Part shown: positions 1 to 8,602 of the stretch, piece after piece
How positions within the stretch are numbered: the first letter of the stretch is position 1
Layout of the letters: every line of letters starts with the position of its first letter
Source of the DNA: Chrysomallon squamiferum
Lineage: Eukaryota > Mollusca > Gastropoda > Neomphalida > Peltospiridae
DNA: 20,000 nucleotides
NCBI GenBank assembly: GCA_012295275.1
Contig: CM022666.1
Coordinates: 3,356,116 to 3,376,115 of the forward strand
Reading direction: 5' to 3'
The notes under the pieces: generated by a model
Seen by the model: the letters and a program-made list of their open reading frames with translations, nothing else
What the model was told of the DNA's origin: nothing
Database searches by the model: none
Translations under genes and position numbers: made by a program

Positions 1-393
1 GTTAATGTGTTCTCTATGTACGTAATCGTCTAATGTTCTTTAATAAAAAAAAGATTTCGTTAAACAACCAAATTGTGTCTTACAGGAAAGCCAGTCTCTT
101 TGTGCTGTTAATCAGGTAGTTTTCAAACACTCTGCCAGAGGGCAGGTGACTTCGAATGACGTCATTCAAAGGGACCGATAGGTCGCGGGGAATGGAAATT
201 AAATTAAATGTTTCCATGTCTACATCATTTGAATGAAGCCTAAATTTACGACCTTTTTTTTTTTAAAACATTTTATAGCTCTTTTTTTCCTTTCTTTCTT
301 TCTTTTCTTCTTTCTGTCATTCATTCTTCTTCGTCGTCTTTTTTTTCTTTATCTTCATATTCTTCTGATTCTGATTCTTATTTTTTTTCTCAG
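1..393. other. AT-rich noncoding DNA with a CRE-like palindrome
   Basis: No gene is seen here. Positions 154-167 form a perfect 14-bp palindrome centred on TGACGTCA. From about 250 the plus strand becomes pyrimidine-rich (T runs and TTTC repeats), ending in a splice-acceptor-like CAG at 391-393. Confidence 0.7.
154..167. promoter_or_regulatory. 14-bp palindrome containing a full CRE site
   Basis: The sequence GAATGACGTCATTC is its own reverse complement. Its centre, TGACGTCA, is the consensus CREB/ATF bZIP site. The surrounding 60 bp are moderately GC-rich and contain no repeat. No transcription start or gene can be tied to it, so a regulatory role is inference from the motif only. Confidence 0.4.
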
Positions 394-528
394 GAGTTTG
401 GGGACATTGTTTTATTTATTTTTTGGGGGGTACTGAGCGATTTTGAAAAATCCTTTGAAAGAATGACAAGAATTGTATTCTTAATTATAAAGCTTTTGGT
501 GTTTTTGTTTTTAAGGATCATTTAATGT
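394..528 (+). CDS. Possible 3' exon behind a strong acceptor-like site, unknown product
   Basis: I do not recognise this. A pyrimidine-rich stretch with CTGAT branch-point-like motifs at about 365-375 ends in TTTTTTTTCTCAG at 393. The frame starting at 394 (GAG) stays open for 44 codons to TAA at 526-528, giving EFGDIVLFIFWGVLSDFEKS and then a hydrophobic tail rich in F, L, I and V. The same frame is also open upstream of the acceptor, so the open stretch does not by itself require splicing. T-rich DNA readily encodes F/L/I, which makes a chance frame likely. No donor-bearing upstream exon can be paired within the window. Confidence 0.12.
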
Positions 529-1020
529 ATAGTTTGAAAGTGAAGAACTAATGTGTAGTCAGTTCTTTTATATCGCTCCAACATGCACCAAGCAATAACA
601 CGGGATTTACTATCCATGGGAAGGTGAACATCGAAATTTACTTGTTGCTAATTTTTACCACTATCCATTTGGAGTAACGAACGTGTGTGTTTTTGGTTTC
701 GTTTAATAAAAATTTAAGATGAAAAAAATAAAATTAAATTAAAGTAAGTAATAAGTAAATAAAAACAAATAAACAAATAAGTAAGTAAAAGAAAAAACAA
801 GTAAAAAAAAAGAAATAACAAAATAACAAAACAAGAAAAACAACCCGAGACAAAGACAATAAACAAAAATAAAAATAAACTGTGAGAATTACAGAAAGCT
901 GAAGTTTCTCTTGTTTAAAATCCACCATTATTTATTTTTACGTCACTTTTAAGAGAAACAAACAATGGAAAATGAAGACATTTCATGTCGACGTCTTTCT
1001 TATTCGTTTCATGTGTTTTT
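526..1020. other. AT-rich stretch without a recognisable gene
   Basis: The interval holds A-rich tetra- and pentanucleotide stretches (AAGTAAGT, AAATAAAC types) at about 720-880 and nothing gene-like. Open frames here are lysine/isoleucine or phenylalanine/leucine translations of that repeat. Confidence 0.7.
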
Positions 1021-1024
1021 GAAA

Positions 1025-1175
1025 TGAATAATCCCTTTCCCACCTTTTCGCGAATTACGTGCGATAACAATCGGTATATTACGGACTAATCCGAACCCCG
1101 CCGGGCTGGAGATTGTCGGCAAAAGTCGGGTTAAATCGTCACGCCGGGGAATCGGGCATAACGCTGTATATTTCA
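1025..1175. promoter_or_regulatory. CpG-rich block
   Basis: About 150 bp stand out from the AT-rich surroundings by many CpG dinucleotides (TTTTCGCGAATTACG, CCCCGCCGGGC, GTCACGCCGGGG). No recognisable coding frame is seen. A promoter or enhancer function is inference from base composition alone. Confidence 0.25.
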
Positions 1176-1405
1176 TCTTCATTTAACGCTCCTAGGAAAA
1201 CTTTCCCACGTCCATTTCGAGTGAAAAATGACAAAATTCTGGGTTTATTTCAATTTTACACTTGGCAATAACTGTCCGTTTTGTATTAAATGGGTAGAGA
1301 ATTTATTCAAAATTGCTTTTGATATGTTAATGCGATTTCTGGGATCTTACTAAGGAATGCGTGTGGAACGCATGGTTGGTTTTAGTAGTTTATGATTAAA
1401 GAAAT

Positions 1406-1423
1406 AAATATATATATATATAT
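1406..1423. repeat. (AT)n microsatellite
   Basis: Uninterrupted AT dinucleotides. A perfect hairpin sequence follows shortly after at 1457-1494. Confidence 0.95.
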
Positions 1424-1456
1424 GAAAACTGTGTTTATTTCTTAAATATTTTGTAA

Positions 1457-1494
1457 GATGTCAGTTTTGCCTTGAAATTAAAGAAACTGACATC
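1457..1494. repeat. 11-bp perfect inverted repeat with 16-nt loop
   Basis: GATGTCAGTTT at 1457-1467 is the exact reverse complement of AAACTGACATC at 1484-1494; one further T-G wobble can extend the stem inward. It is not part of a simple repeat. It could be a hairpin in RNA, a dimeric binding site or a trace of a small element; none can be chosen from sequence. Confidence 0.8.
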
Positions 1495-1519
1495 AGAATT
1501 TGATATGAAAATATAGTAT

Positions 1520-1576
1520 GGTAGTAACAGTGGTAGTAGTGGTGGTGGTGGTGGTAGTAGTAGTAGTAGAGTAGTG

Positions 1577-1607
<31 letters not shown>

Positions 1608-1613
1608 AGAGAG
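1520..1613. repeat. (GTA)n/(GTG)n microsatellite
   Basis: Alternating GTA and GTG trinucleotides, ending in GAGAGAGA. It is the shortest of three GTA-type arrays in the window and lacks the tail found after the arrays near 8.2 and 15.5 kb. Confidence 0.95.
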
Positions 1614-1677
1614 ACTTAAAATCTAATGAAACTTAAATATATAATCAGTCGTATAATGGTATTAAACAAATATGTTT

Positions 1678-1795
1678 CACACACACACACACACACAAAA
1701 ACACACAACACACACACAAAAAAACACACACACACTACACACATCATTAAAACAAAAAACAACAAAAAAACAACAAACAAACAAACAAAACACCT
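1678..1795. repeat. (CA)n followed by (AAC)/(AAAC)n
   Basis: CACACA runs interrupted by A-stretches to about 1743, then CAA and CAAA units to about 1790. The threonine/histidine-rich open frames crossing it come from the repeat. Confidence 0.95.
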
Positions 1796-1803
1796 TCTTC
1801 CAG

Positions 1804-1876
1804 TTGTATTCTAAATCACTTTTTTACCGCACCAACGAACAAAAGGCGCTTTGCGCTGTTTTAACAACAGACGAAG
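1804..1876 (+). CDS. Possible internal exon (73 bp), unknown product
   Basis: I do not recognise the product. An acceptor-like CACCTTCTTCCAG ends at 1803 and a donor-like ACGAAG|GTAAGG begins at 1877, a good match to the animal 5' splice consensus. The 73 bp between them are open in the frame reading LYSKSLFYRTNEQKALCAVL and then TTDE, leaving one extra base (phase 1). This stretch is not repetitive, unlike its A- and C-rich upstream flank. The frame runs through both splice sites, so it does not prove splicing, and no partner exon can be named. A short exon is possible; chance is at least as likely. Confidence 0.18.
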
Positions 1877-2008
1877 GTAAGGTTTTAGAAAAAAACACAT
1901 TCTTCTTTTTTCACCTCCCTGTCATCAAACCTTACCTGCAACTGCCATTAATTAGTAGGTGTAACGTCGATTGGCCCATTTACTATCTCCCACTGTTGAT
2001 AAATACGT

Positions 2009-2041
2009 AAAAAAAAAAAAAAAAAAAACGAAAAAAAAAAA
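2009..2041. repeat. Poly(A) tracts
   Basis: A run of 20 A, then CG, then about 11 more A. It ends the moderately complex stretch 1800-2008. Confidence 0.9.
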
Positions 2042-2648
<607 letters not shown>

Positions 2649-2724
2649 CTCCTCGTACTGAAGCGTTTTCATAAGCACGTATTAAATGAAAAAATAAATA
2701 CAGAATTTTTTTCATATTTCAAAA

Positions 2725-3045
2725 TTTCAGAACTAAAAGCTCAACACTAATTCTTAAAACTCAATACTTAATGTCAGTTTTCAATTTCAGATCCCAGAGA
2801 TCAATACACTGTATTAGAACTCAAAAGCCTTGCTCAGAAGACAGTATTTAATCAGAATTCAATTCCACAATTCAGAACTCAAATTCAAAATGTAGTAATA
2901 AATCTCACAACTCAATATAAGAACTCAAAATGTCTAATATCTAAGATTAGGACTCAATCTCGGAACTCGGAACTCAATTCCAAAACGAAGTACTCACACT
3001 CACGACTCACAAATCAGTCTCGCAAATCAAAATTAAACATCTAAG
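2725..3045. repeat. Degenerate AACTCAA-type repeat region
   Basis: The heptamer AACTCAA or one-base variants (ACTCAA, AATTCAA, GATCAA, AACTCGG) recurs about ten times, at about 2755, 2818, 2855, 2876, 2908, 2922, 2951, 2964 and 2970, often preceded by CAG or AGA. Spacing is irregular (6 to about 60 bp), so it is not a clean tandem repeat. The decamer TCTAAGATTA also occurs twice, at about 2940 and 3040. It may be a decayed minisatellite. No gene is seen. Confidence 0.5.
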
Positions 3046-3055
3046 ATTATTAGAC

Positions 3056-3057
<2 letters not shown>

Positions 3058-3154
<97 letters not shown>

Positions 3155-3169
3155 GAGAGAGAGAGAGAG
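3058..3169. repeat. (GA)n microsatellite with one AAC interruption
   Basis: AG/GA dinucleotides interrupted at 3151-3153. It is the only long array in the window with purines on the plus strand; the other eight long arrays of this type are CT. Confidence 0.98.
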
Positions 3170-3177
3170 CAACGTCT

Positions 3178-3450
3178 TGCTGAGTTTCACAGACTGAGCC
3201 GACGTACGCGAGCACGTTTAAAGCGCATAGCGGGACATTTCGTCTGATTCCTTCCATCTTTGATCAAGAAATATCTTTGTTGACTTATGCACGCGCGAAT
3301 TAAGCCCGTGCGGAGCGCGCGCGCTGTCGCTAGGCGCTCCCCTGGCGCGTGGACTATGGGTTTAGAAGATAGTATTTTGTCCGTGTGTATTTCATCTGTG
3401 TCCCGCGGGTCGGATCGCCCCGGGGGGTCATTATTCCTGACGGATACCAG
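3178..3450. promoter_or_regulatory. CpG-rich block (promoter-like)
   Basis: CpG-dense DNA starts directly after the GA array, with GACGTACGCGAGCACG near 3200, GCGCGCGC near 3317, and CCCGCGGGTCGGATCG near 3403. It contains no simple repeat. CpG density with unique sequence suggests a promoter or other unmethylated block; no start site can be fixed. Confidence 0.3.
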
Positions 3451-3610
3451 TGCTACTGTAAATATCATTGGTCAAACTTGTTTAGTAAAGACACTCACCA
3501 CTCGCCAGCGCGTGTTGCTATTGAAATATATATCAGAAATTGGCACTGTGAAATTTATAGCTGATTTTTATCTTGGAGGATATTTACTGTGTTTGTTAAC
3601 GGACAAGTAA
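3287..3610 (+). CDS. Open frame of 107 codons, unknown product
   Basis: I do not recognise this frame. It opens with ATG at 3287 (context GACTTATGC, weak) and reads MHARIKPVRSARAVARRSPG at its N-terminus: strongly basic, as CpG-rich DNA tends to give. A mixed, non-repetitive middle (VNIIGQTCLVKTLTTRQRVL) and a hydrophobic end (DFYLGGYLLCLLTDK) follow. There are no transmembrane predictions or motifs I can name. A frame of similar length is open on the other strand (3187-3468), which suggests that low stop density in GC-rich DNA explains both. It could be a first exon, but no convincing donor is visible. Confidence 0.15.
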   Translation: MHARIKPVRSARAVARRSPGAWTMGLEDSILSVCISSVSRGSDRPGGSLFLTDTSATVNIIGQTCLVKTLTTRQRVLLLKYISEIGTVKFIADFYLGGYLLCLLTDK

Positions 3611-3890
3611 ATTAATTCGATTTACTTTTCTCGGTGCCGCGTGTGTTTTATATATGTTATATACACGTGTCCACTTGCACGTATCAGTTTTAGGTTCGGT
3701 CCACGCCTACTTGTGTTTTCTAAAATATTAAAATTAAAGATATTAAAATAATACGTGGAAATATGTTATTTTTTTTGTTGTTTGTTGTTGTTGATGGGGA
3801 AGTTTTTGCTTCTTGGTTTACAGGAGTTTTGTAATTTGAGTTTATTTTTTAGTTTGTTTTTGTTTTGTTGTTTCTGATATTTTTGCTTTT
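3611..3890. other. T-rich noncoding stretch
   Basis: An E-box CACGTG at 3664-3669 follows a TATA-rich stretch (TTTTATATATGTTATATA) at about 3647-3664. The remainder is T/G-rich (TTGTTG, TTTTGTTT). No open frame of interest. Confidence 0.6.
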
Positions 3891-3938
3891 GACTGATTGA
3901 TTGATTGATTTGTTTATTTATTTATTTATTTATTTTTT
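3891..3938. repeat. (TTGA)n then (TTTA)n
   Basis: GATT tetranucleotides followed by TTTA tetranucleotides, immediately upstream of the dispersed repeat at 3948. Confidence 0.95.
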
Positions 3939-3947
3939 ATTAATTCA

Positions 3948-4330
<383 letters not shown>

Positions 4331-4930
4331 TTTTTTTTTTTGTGCAATCGCGAAGAGCGGTATAACTTCAAGCCGTCAGGGGGAGGGCGTCCAGCCAATA
4401 AGACTATAAGCAACTGGGAACAACGACTCGCATTCTAATCCTCACAGAACGTAAAACCCGGCTTCCTAAGTGATAAATCTACAGGCCTTAAAAGCGAGAA
4501 AGGAAAGTGTCACCAGCTTCTAAAGACGGGCCAAAGCCTTCCTATTTTTTTTTTTTTTTTACTTTCGACACATCATTCTCGCCACTAACAAGATGATGGA
4601 AGCAATAGCGACATTGAATTCGCTTCGAATTACTCCGATACGGTCATTACCGAACAGTCTCTTTATTCAAGTCGGAAACAATCCCGCGCCTAGTCGGAAA
4701 TGAAGCCCGGGACAGTTCATTTCGCATGTCTATACCCAGAAGGCATTTCCGGTTCCGCTGAGGGAGCCATTTTAGTTGAAAGATGTTGACGGGCGAAGCT
4801 TTCTTGTGATCGATCTTTCGTTCTTCGCAGACGATTGGTCGGTTTGATCGAATCGGTCTTCTTCGTAAACGAACGTGAAAATTGCTTCGACGTTACTTCG
4901 CGAAGCGGAAAATAAATGGATGGCTTTTAA
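4331..4930. promoter_or_regulatory. CpG-containing unique block with CCAAT boxes
   Basis: About 600 bp of non-repetitive DNA, broken only by T runs at 4329-4341 and 4545-4560. It carries CCAAT at 4395-4399 (AGCCAATAA) and its reverse complement ATTGG at 4834-4838 (CGATTGG), plus several CG-rich patches and GAGCCATTTTAG near 4765. No coding frame stands out. A regulatory or untranslated-exon role is possible; it lies just upstream of the acceptor at 4974. Confidence 0.3.
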
Positions 4931-4974
4931 ATGAAAATGTGTACAACGTTGTTTTTATCTTTATCTTTTTTCAG

Positions 4975-5004
4975 GAATCTGACGACGACAAAAAGAAAGA
5001 CTAA
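4975..5004 (+). CDS. Possible terminal coding exon ending ESDDDKKKD-stop
   Basis: This is the best acceptor-like site in the window: about 24 nearly pure pyrimidines (GTTTTTATCTTTATCTTTTTT) then CAG at 4972-4974. The following frame reads GAA TCT GAC GAC GAC, then four Lys/Asp codons and TAA at 5002-5004, giving ESDDDKKKD. A charged, low-hydrophobicity C-terminus is common in real proteins, and KKKD formally fits the KKXX dilysine pattern of ER membrane proteins; without upstream exons that is only suggestive. T-rich DNA follows as a possible 3' UTR, with paired AATAAA signals at 5873-5878 and 5878-5883, rather distant. The product is not recognised, and a chance match is quite possible. Confidence 0.28.
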   Translation, partial: ESDDDKKKD

Positions 5005-5028
5005 TCATTCTTTTATTTTTATTTTTAA

Positions 5029-5046
5029 TTTTTTTTTTTTTTTTTT
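5029..5046. repeat. Poly(T) tract
   Basis: Eighteen T, 25 bp after the possible stop codon at 5002-5004. Confidence 0.95.
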
Positions 5047-5109
5047 CTGTAAGGATAAAGGAAATATATATTTATCTCTTCGATTTCTTTTCTTGACGTT
5101 CTCTTTATA

Positions 5110-5310
<201 letters not shown>

Positions 5311-5349
5311 TTCAGTCACCCATTCTCTATTATTTTGTCTCTTTGTCTT

Positions 5350-5418
5350 TCTATGTATCTATCTATCTATTTATCTAACTGTCTATCCGTCTGTCTGTCT
5401 GTCTGTCTACCTCTCTCC
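5350..5418. repeat. (ATCT)n and (GTCT)n
   Basis: Tetranucleotides ATCT then GTCT, ending at about 5418. Confidence 0.95.
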
Positions 5419-5671
5419 CACTAATATTGTCTTGGGCAAATAACCCAGGATTCTGTAACATTGTTGAATCTAAATATATGTCAGATGTTTGGCTGATTTA
5501 TCCGTATGTTTTGATAATTCATTTTCATTGCAAGACTTTACATCGACTTGAATTAAACAGAAATTAAGTTTCAATCTATCAGCTATTTAAAGGTCTTCTT
5601 TTCTTTCATTTTTAATACTTTTATCTTTGCATCTTTCTTATTTATGTCTCTCTTTCGATCTCTCGTTTTTC
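5419..5671. other. Short unique AT-rich stretch
   Basis: No gene, motif or repeat recognised; ends in TC-rich DNA. Confidence 0.6.
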
Positions 5672-5700
5672 TTTTATTTATTTATTTTTTATTACTATTA

Positions 5701-5731
<31 letters not shown>

Positions 5732-5782
5732 TTTATTTATTCATTTTTTATTATTATATATTTTATTATTATTATTTTAAGG
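5672..5782. repeat. (TTTA)n and (TTA)n arrays
   Basis: TTA trinucleotides at about 5690-5716 and TTTA tetranucleotides around them. The leucine/isoleucine/tyrosine open frame across it is a repeat translation. Confidence 0.95.
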
Positions 5783-5872
5783 ATTTAAAAAGAATAAGCT
5801 TAAATCAGAAATTGCCATTAGATACCAAAATAGTTATTTATGGCGCAGAAATATTTTTTGAATTCAACATTA

Positions 5873-5883
5873 AATAAAATAAA
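5873..5883 (+). terminator. Tandem AATAAA polyadenylation signals
   Basis: Two AATAAA hexamers overlap at 5873-5878 and 5878-5883, followed by a GCGCGCC. Such hexamers are frequent in AT-rich DNA and have no proven transcript here; they are the nearest good downstream signals for the possible exon at 4975. Confidence 0.15.
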
Positions 5884-6087
5884 GCGCGCCATTATAGCTT
5901 TGATCTCTCTGAAAATATAAATGCGTAAATTGAAGCAATTCTTCGCAGCACTGCTCAGCTGTCAATCATATCTTTATTAGACTTATAAGGATATTAGTCT
6001 CTTATTACATTGTTTCGGGTGATTTGTTCGGGTAATGGAGCTATGGGTATTGCGGTTCAAATAATCTCCAAAGATTATTCAACTGGC
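5884..6087. other. Unique stretch with a short hairpin
   Basis: An 8-bp perfect hairpin (AATAATCT, loop CCAA, AGATTATT) lies at 6060-6079. The rest is non-repetitive and without a gene. Confidence 0.6.
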
Positions 6088-6294
6088 AAAAAAAAAAAAA
6101 AAAAAAAAAAAATAAATAAACCGCTGAAGAAAAGAAAAATAAACGAAAAACTCTACGCAAGGGAGGTAATCTAATGAAATTAGTACTTCAGATGTGCTAA
6201 TGAATATTAACGACTTTTCATTCTGAGTGGATTTTTCTTTCTTTCTTTCTTTCTTTAAATTTCTATTCGGGGTAAAAAAAAAAAAAAAAAAAAA
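6088..6294. repeat. Poly(A) tracts with unique DNA and (CTTT)n between
   Basis: A runs at 6088-6112 (25) and 6274-6294 (21), with a CTTT array at about 6236-6256. No gene. Confidence 0.9.
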
Positions 6295-6371
6295 TCATTT
6301 CCAATCGCAAGTCTAGGCGAGTCATTTTCCACCGGATTTCCGATATTACTAACCATTTCTTCGCCTGTTTC

Positions 6372-6388
6372 AAAAAAAAAAAAAAAAA
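6372..6388. repeat. Poly(A) tract
   Basis: Seventeen A bordering a CpG-rich block. Confidence 0.95.
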
Positions 6389-6394
6389 GCCCCA

Positions 6395-6680
6395 AAAGCT
6401 TTTGTCGCGTGCAATTTCGCGCCATTTTTCACGCGACCCGTCCTCCATCTTGATCAGCCGTGGCACGTGCGGCTCAGTGTTGTGTTGATGTCGTAACCAG
6501 TGTTTATCAAATTCTAATTTTTATGGCATCCATCTTCATTCACCGGCTTGACGCTAGGACCTTTGAATTTCCTGCGTCTCTGCTAATGCGATTTGCGTGG
6601 AGAATAAATTCAATAAAGGAGTTAATTTGGCAAAGACATTATCCCATATTAGTCCGCTGGTGAGCTTGTCTGTCTCAGAA
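6395..6680. promoter_or_regulatory. CpG-rich block with E2F-like, E-box and YY1-like motifs
   Basis: An 8-bp inverted repeat GTCGCGTG/CACGCGAC (6404-6411 and 6430-6437) encloses an E2F-like TTTCGCGCC at 6415-6423. A CCATCTTG (reverse CAAGATGG, YY1-like) follows at about 6446, then GCACGTGC at 6463-6470. On the minus strand the CAAGATGG holds an ATG reading MEDGSREKWREIARDKSFWG before running into poly(T), as a start at a promoter could look. These motif types often sit together near start sites; the assignment is inference. Confidence 0.35.
6523..6663 (+). CDS. Small open frame (46 residues), unknown product
   Basis: ATG at 6523 (TTTTTATGG) begins MASIFIHRLDARTFEFPASL and ends with LVRW-stop at 6661-6663. 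The sequence is non-repetitive and mixed in composition, but there is no splice or conservation evidence. A chance frame is the default reading. Confidence 0.1.
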   Translation: MASIFIHRLDARTFEFPASLLMRFAWRINSIKELIWQRHYPILVRW

Positions 6681-6745
6681 CGCTAGGGTAATTTTTATAG
6701 CCGCTGGAAAGACTAATGATTGTACCTGTATTTTATAATGCACGC

Positions 6746-6812
6746 TTTTCTTTTTTTTTTTTTTTCCCTTTTTTTTTTTTAGTTATTCTTTTTTTTTTTT
6801 TTTTTTTTTTTT
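6746..6812. repeat. Poly(T) tracts
   Basis: T runs broken by CCC and AGTTATTC. Confidence 0.95.
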
Positions 6813-6881
6813 AATAAGAATGCGAGAGTTATAAAGTGAAGTAAACGTAATTTATTGTATTTAATGTTTATTTTTAACTGT

Positions 6882-7313
6882 AAAAAAAAAAAAAGAAAAA
6901 GAAGAAGAAAAAAGTGTTTTTTATGTTTTTTTCTTATTAGGTTAGCAGGGAAAGATTGGAAAATCGTTTAGTTGTTTATTTGTTTGTTTGTTTGTTTGTT
7001 TGTTTGTTTATTTATTTATTGTAATTATTTATATGGAAGCTAAGTTTTTCATTCTATTCCTTTTAACCATTCATCTTTCTCTTTCTTCGTCTATTTGTTT
7101 GTCTATCTGTCTAACTGTCTTTCTGTCTGTCTGTCTCTCTATCCATCCATCTTTTCATCCATCTACATGTATTTGTTTGCATGCGTGTTTGTGTTTAAAT
7201 AAATGTCTTTATAACGGAACGTGTGTGTGTTTGTGTGTATGCGTGTCTGTGTGTATGTGTGTTTCTCTCGCTCTTTAAATATATCAATCCATTTACACAA
7301 AAAAAAAAAAAAA
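6882..7313. repeat. Cluster of simple repeats
   Basis: A/GA-rich 6882-6914, TTTG/TTTA 6972-7021, TCTG/TCTA/ATCC 7090-7165, (GT)n 7219-7263, A run 7301-7313. Cysteine/valine-rich and histidine/threonine-rich frames here are repeat translations. Confidence 0.9.
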
Positions 7314-7470
7314 TTAAAAAATCGCACAAACACAGACACACTAACATCTATACAAACAAACATACACAAAAACGGTTCACATGACGGCACTGCAAACAAC
7401 AGCCACCAACCATCACATCATCTTCTTACTAACCATTACAACTACTCCAAAGAAAAAAAAAAAAAAAAAA
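7314..7470. other. A/C-rich stretch ending in poly(A)
   Basis: Threonine/asparagine-coding low-complexity DNA, then 18 A at 7453-7470. No gene. Confidence 0.7.
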
Positions 7471-7544
7471 TGCCATGCTTTTATTTATTTATTATTTTTA
7501 ATTAGTTTGAGGATTTCTCTAAATATGTTTTTATTTCTCGGTCT

Positions 7545-7640
7545 GAGACGCGTGGATGATGACGTCGCTGACGAGGGAAAACCTCCTCGGGCACGACCAC
7601 GTGGCTGACGTCTTCGGGGAATGGAGATTGTCACAGTATT
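7545..7640. promoter_or_regulatory. CpG-rich block with TGACGTC and CACGTG sites
   Basis: TGACGTC at 7560-7566 and 7606-7612 flank a CACGTG E-box at 7598-7603. Both GACGTC copies are 3 to 4 bases from a further GCTGACG. Paired CRE-like sites plus an E-box suggest bZIP/bHLH binding; this is inferred from motifs. Confidence 0.35.
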
Positions 7641-7747
7641 ATAAGCAAACGGTGATGAGAGTTTACGCCATATGTTACGACAGACGTAAATTGAGTCGTG
7701 TCTTGTTAAACTGTGGCGGTTTAAAAATTGTATGTCAAAATTCATAA
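7556..7747 (+). CDS. Open frame of 63 codons, non-repetitive, unknown product
   Basis: Two adjacent ATGs at 7556 and 7559 begin MMTSLTRENLLGHDHVADVF and the frame continues with GEWRLSQYYKQTVMRVYAIC, then YDRRKLSRVLLNC, ending at TAA 7745-7747. Composition is balanced, with W, H, C and charged residues, unlike the repeat translations around it. However the antisense strand is open over the same span for 91 codons (7485-7760, ATG start), so one of the two at least is chance. No motif or family is recognised. It overlaps the CRE/E-box block. Confidence 0.2.
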   Translation: MMTSLTRENLLGHDHVADVFGEWRLSQYYKQTVMRVYAICYDRRKLSRVLLNCGGLKIVCQNS

Positions 7748-7780
7748 TAATTTTACTCATTCATGTTTGTTTGTGAATGT

Positions 7781-8262
7781 AGTGGTATAGTGATGGTGGT
7801 GGAAGTGATTGTAGTAATATTTGTTGTTTTTGTTATAATAATGGTAATTGTAGTAGTAGTAGCTGCAGCAGTATCAGGGGTCGTTGTAGTAGAAAAAGTA
7901 GTGATGGTGGTGGAAGTAGTAATAGTAGCAGTAGTAATAGAAGTAAGGGTAGTAACAGTACTTGAGAGAGAAGTAGTTATTGTCGTGGTGATGGTAGCAG
8001 TAATAACAGTAGTAGTAGTAGTGAACGTAGTAGCAATGGTGGTAGTAGTAGTGGCAGTAGTAGTATTGGTAGTAGTGCAAGTAATAACAGCAAGCAGCAG
8101 TACTAGTACTAGTAGTAGCAGCAGTAATAATAGTAGTAGCCTTAGTAGTAGTAGTAGTAGTAGTACTAATGGTAGTAGTAGTGGTGAAAGTACATCTCTC
8201 TCCGATATCCGATTCCTTTTTCCTTATCTTTCTCTCCTTTTCTTTCTATCATTTTCTTTCTT
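7781..8262. repeat. (GTA)n compound array with a specific tail, copy 1
   Basis: GTA, GTG and GCA trinucleotides fill 7781-8185. Then comes a tail with GATATCCGATTCCTTTTTCC (about 8204-8223), TCTCTCCTTTT and CTATCATTTTCTTTC. A matching tail follows the GTA array at 15.4-15.54 kb, differing by an 11-bp insertion and scattered substitutions. The valine- and serine-rich open frame of 183 codons is a repeat translation. Confidence 0.7.
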
Positions 8263-8599
8263 CTTTCTATTTCTGTCTGTGACATTCTGTTTTATCACAA
8301 ATCCCGACAAATAATATTAACATATAAGCAAGTATAAATCGATACTGAAAAAAAAAAAAAACCCGCTAGAAATACAAGAATAAAAGAGTGTACACACTCA
8401 GTGTCAACGATTTGCCATTTGTGAAATTAAGTCTCATTTTAGCTCAGTTCTTTTCTAATACGACTAAACAGGATCATTTTAAATACGAGTTTTTAAGTAT
8501 TAGAAGAAAGGGAGAGAAAAAGAAAAAAAAAAAAGAAAAGAAGAGAAGAATAAAAGGTCAGCTCATAAACTTCAAATTCACAGTTTAATTTACTCTCAG
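8263..8599. other. AT-rich stretch without a gene
   Basis: A run at 8349-8361 and a GA/A-rich stretch at about 8505-8552. The open frame across it ends in a lysine-rich low-complexity part and gives no recognisable protein. Confidence 0.6.
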
Positions 8600-8602
8600 A
8601 CA

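Noticed and set aside
4843-4853. B-box-like TGATCGAATCG, possible second tRNA-derived element
   Set aside because: No A box at a suitable distance on that strand and no tRNA-like stems.
6460-6663. 67-codon frame starting at 6460
   Set aside because: It starts with GTG, which is not used as a normal start in animals; only the shorter ATG frame from 6523 was kept, at low confidence.
7763-8314. 183-codon valine/serine-rich open frame
   Set aside because: It is a translation of the GTA trinucleotide array; any frame of such an array stays open.
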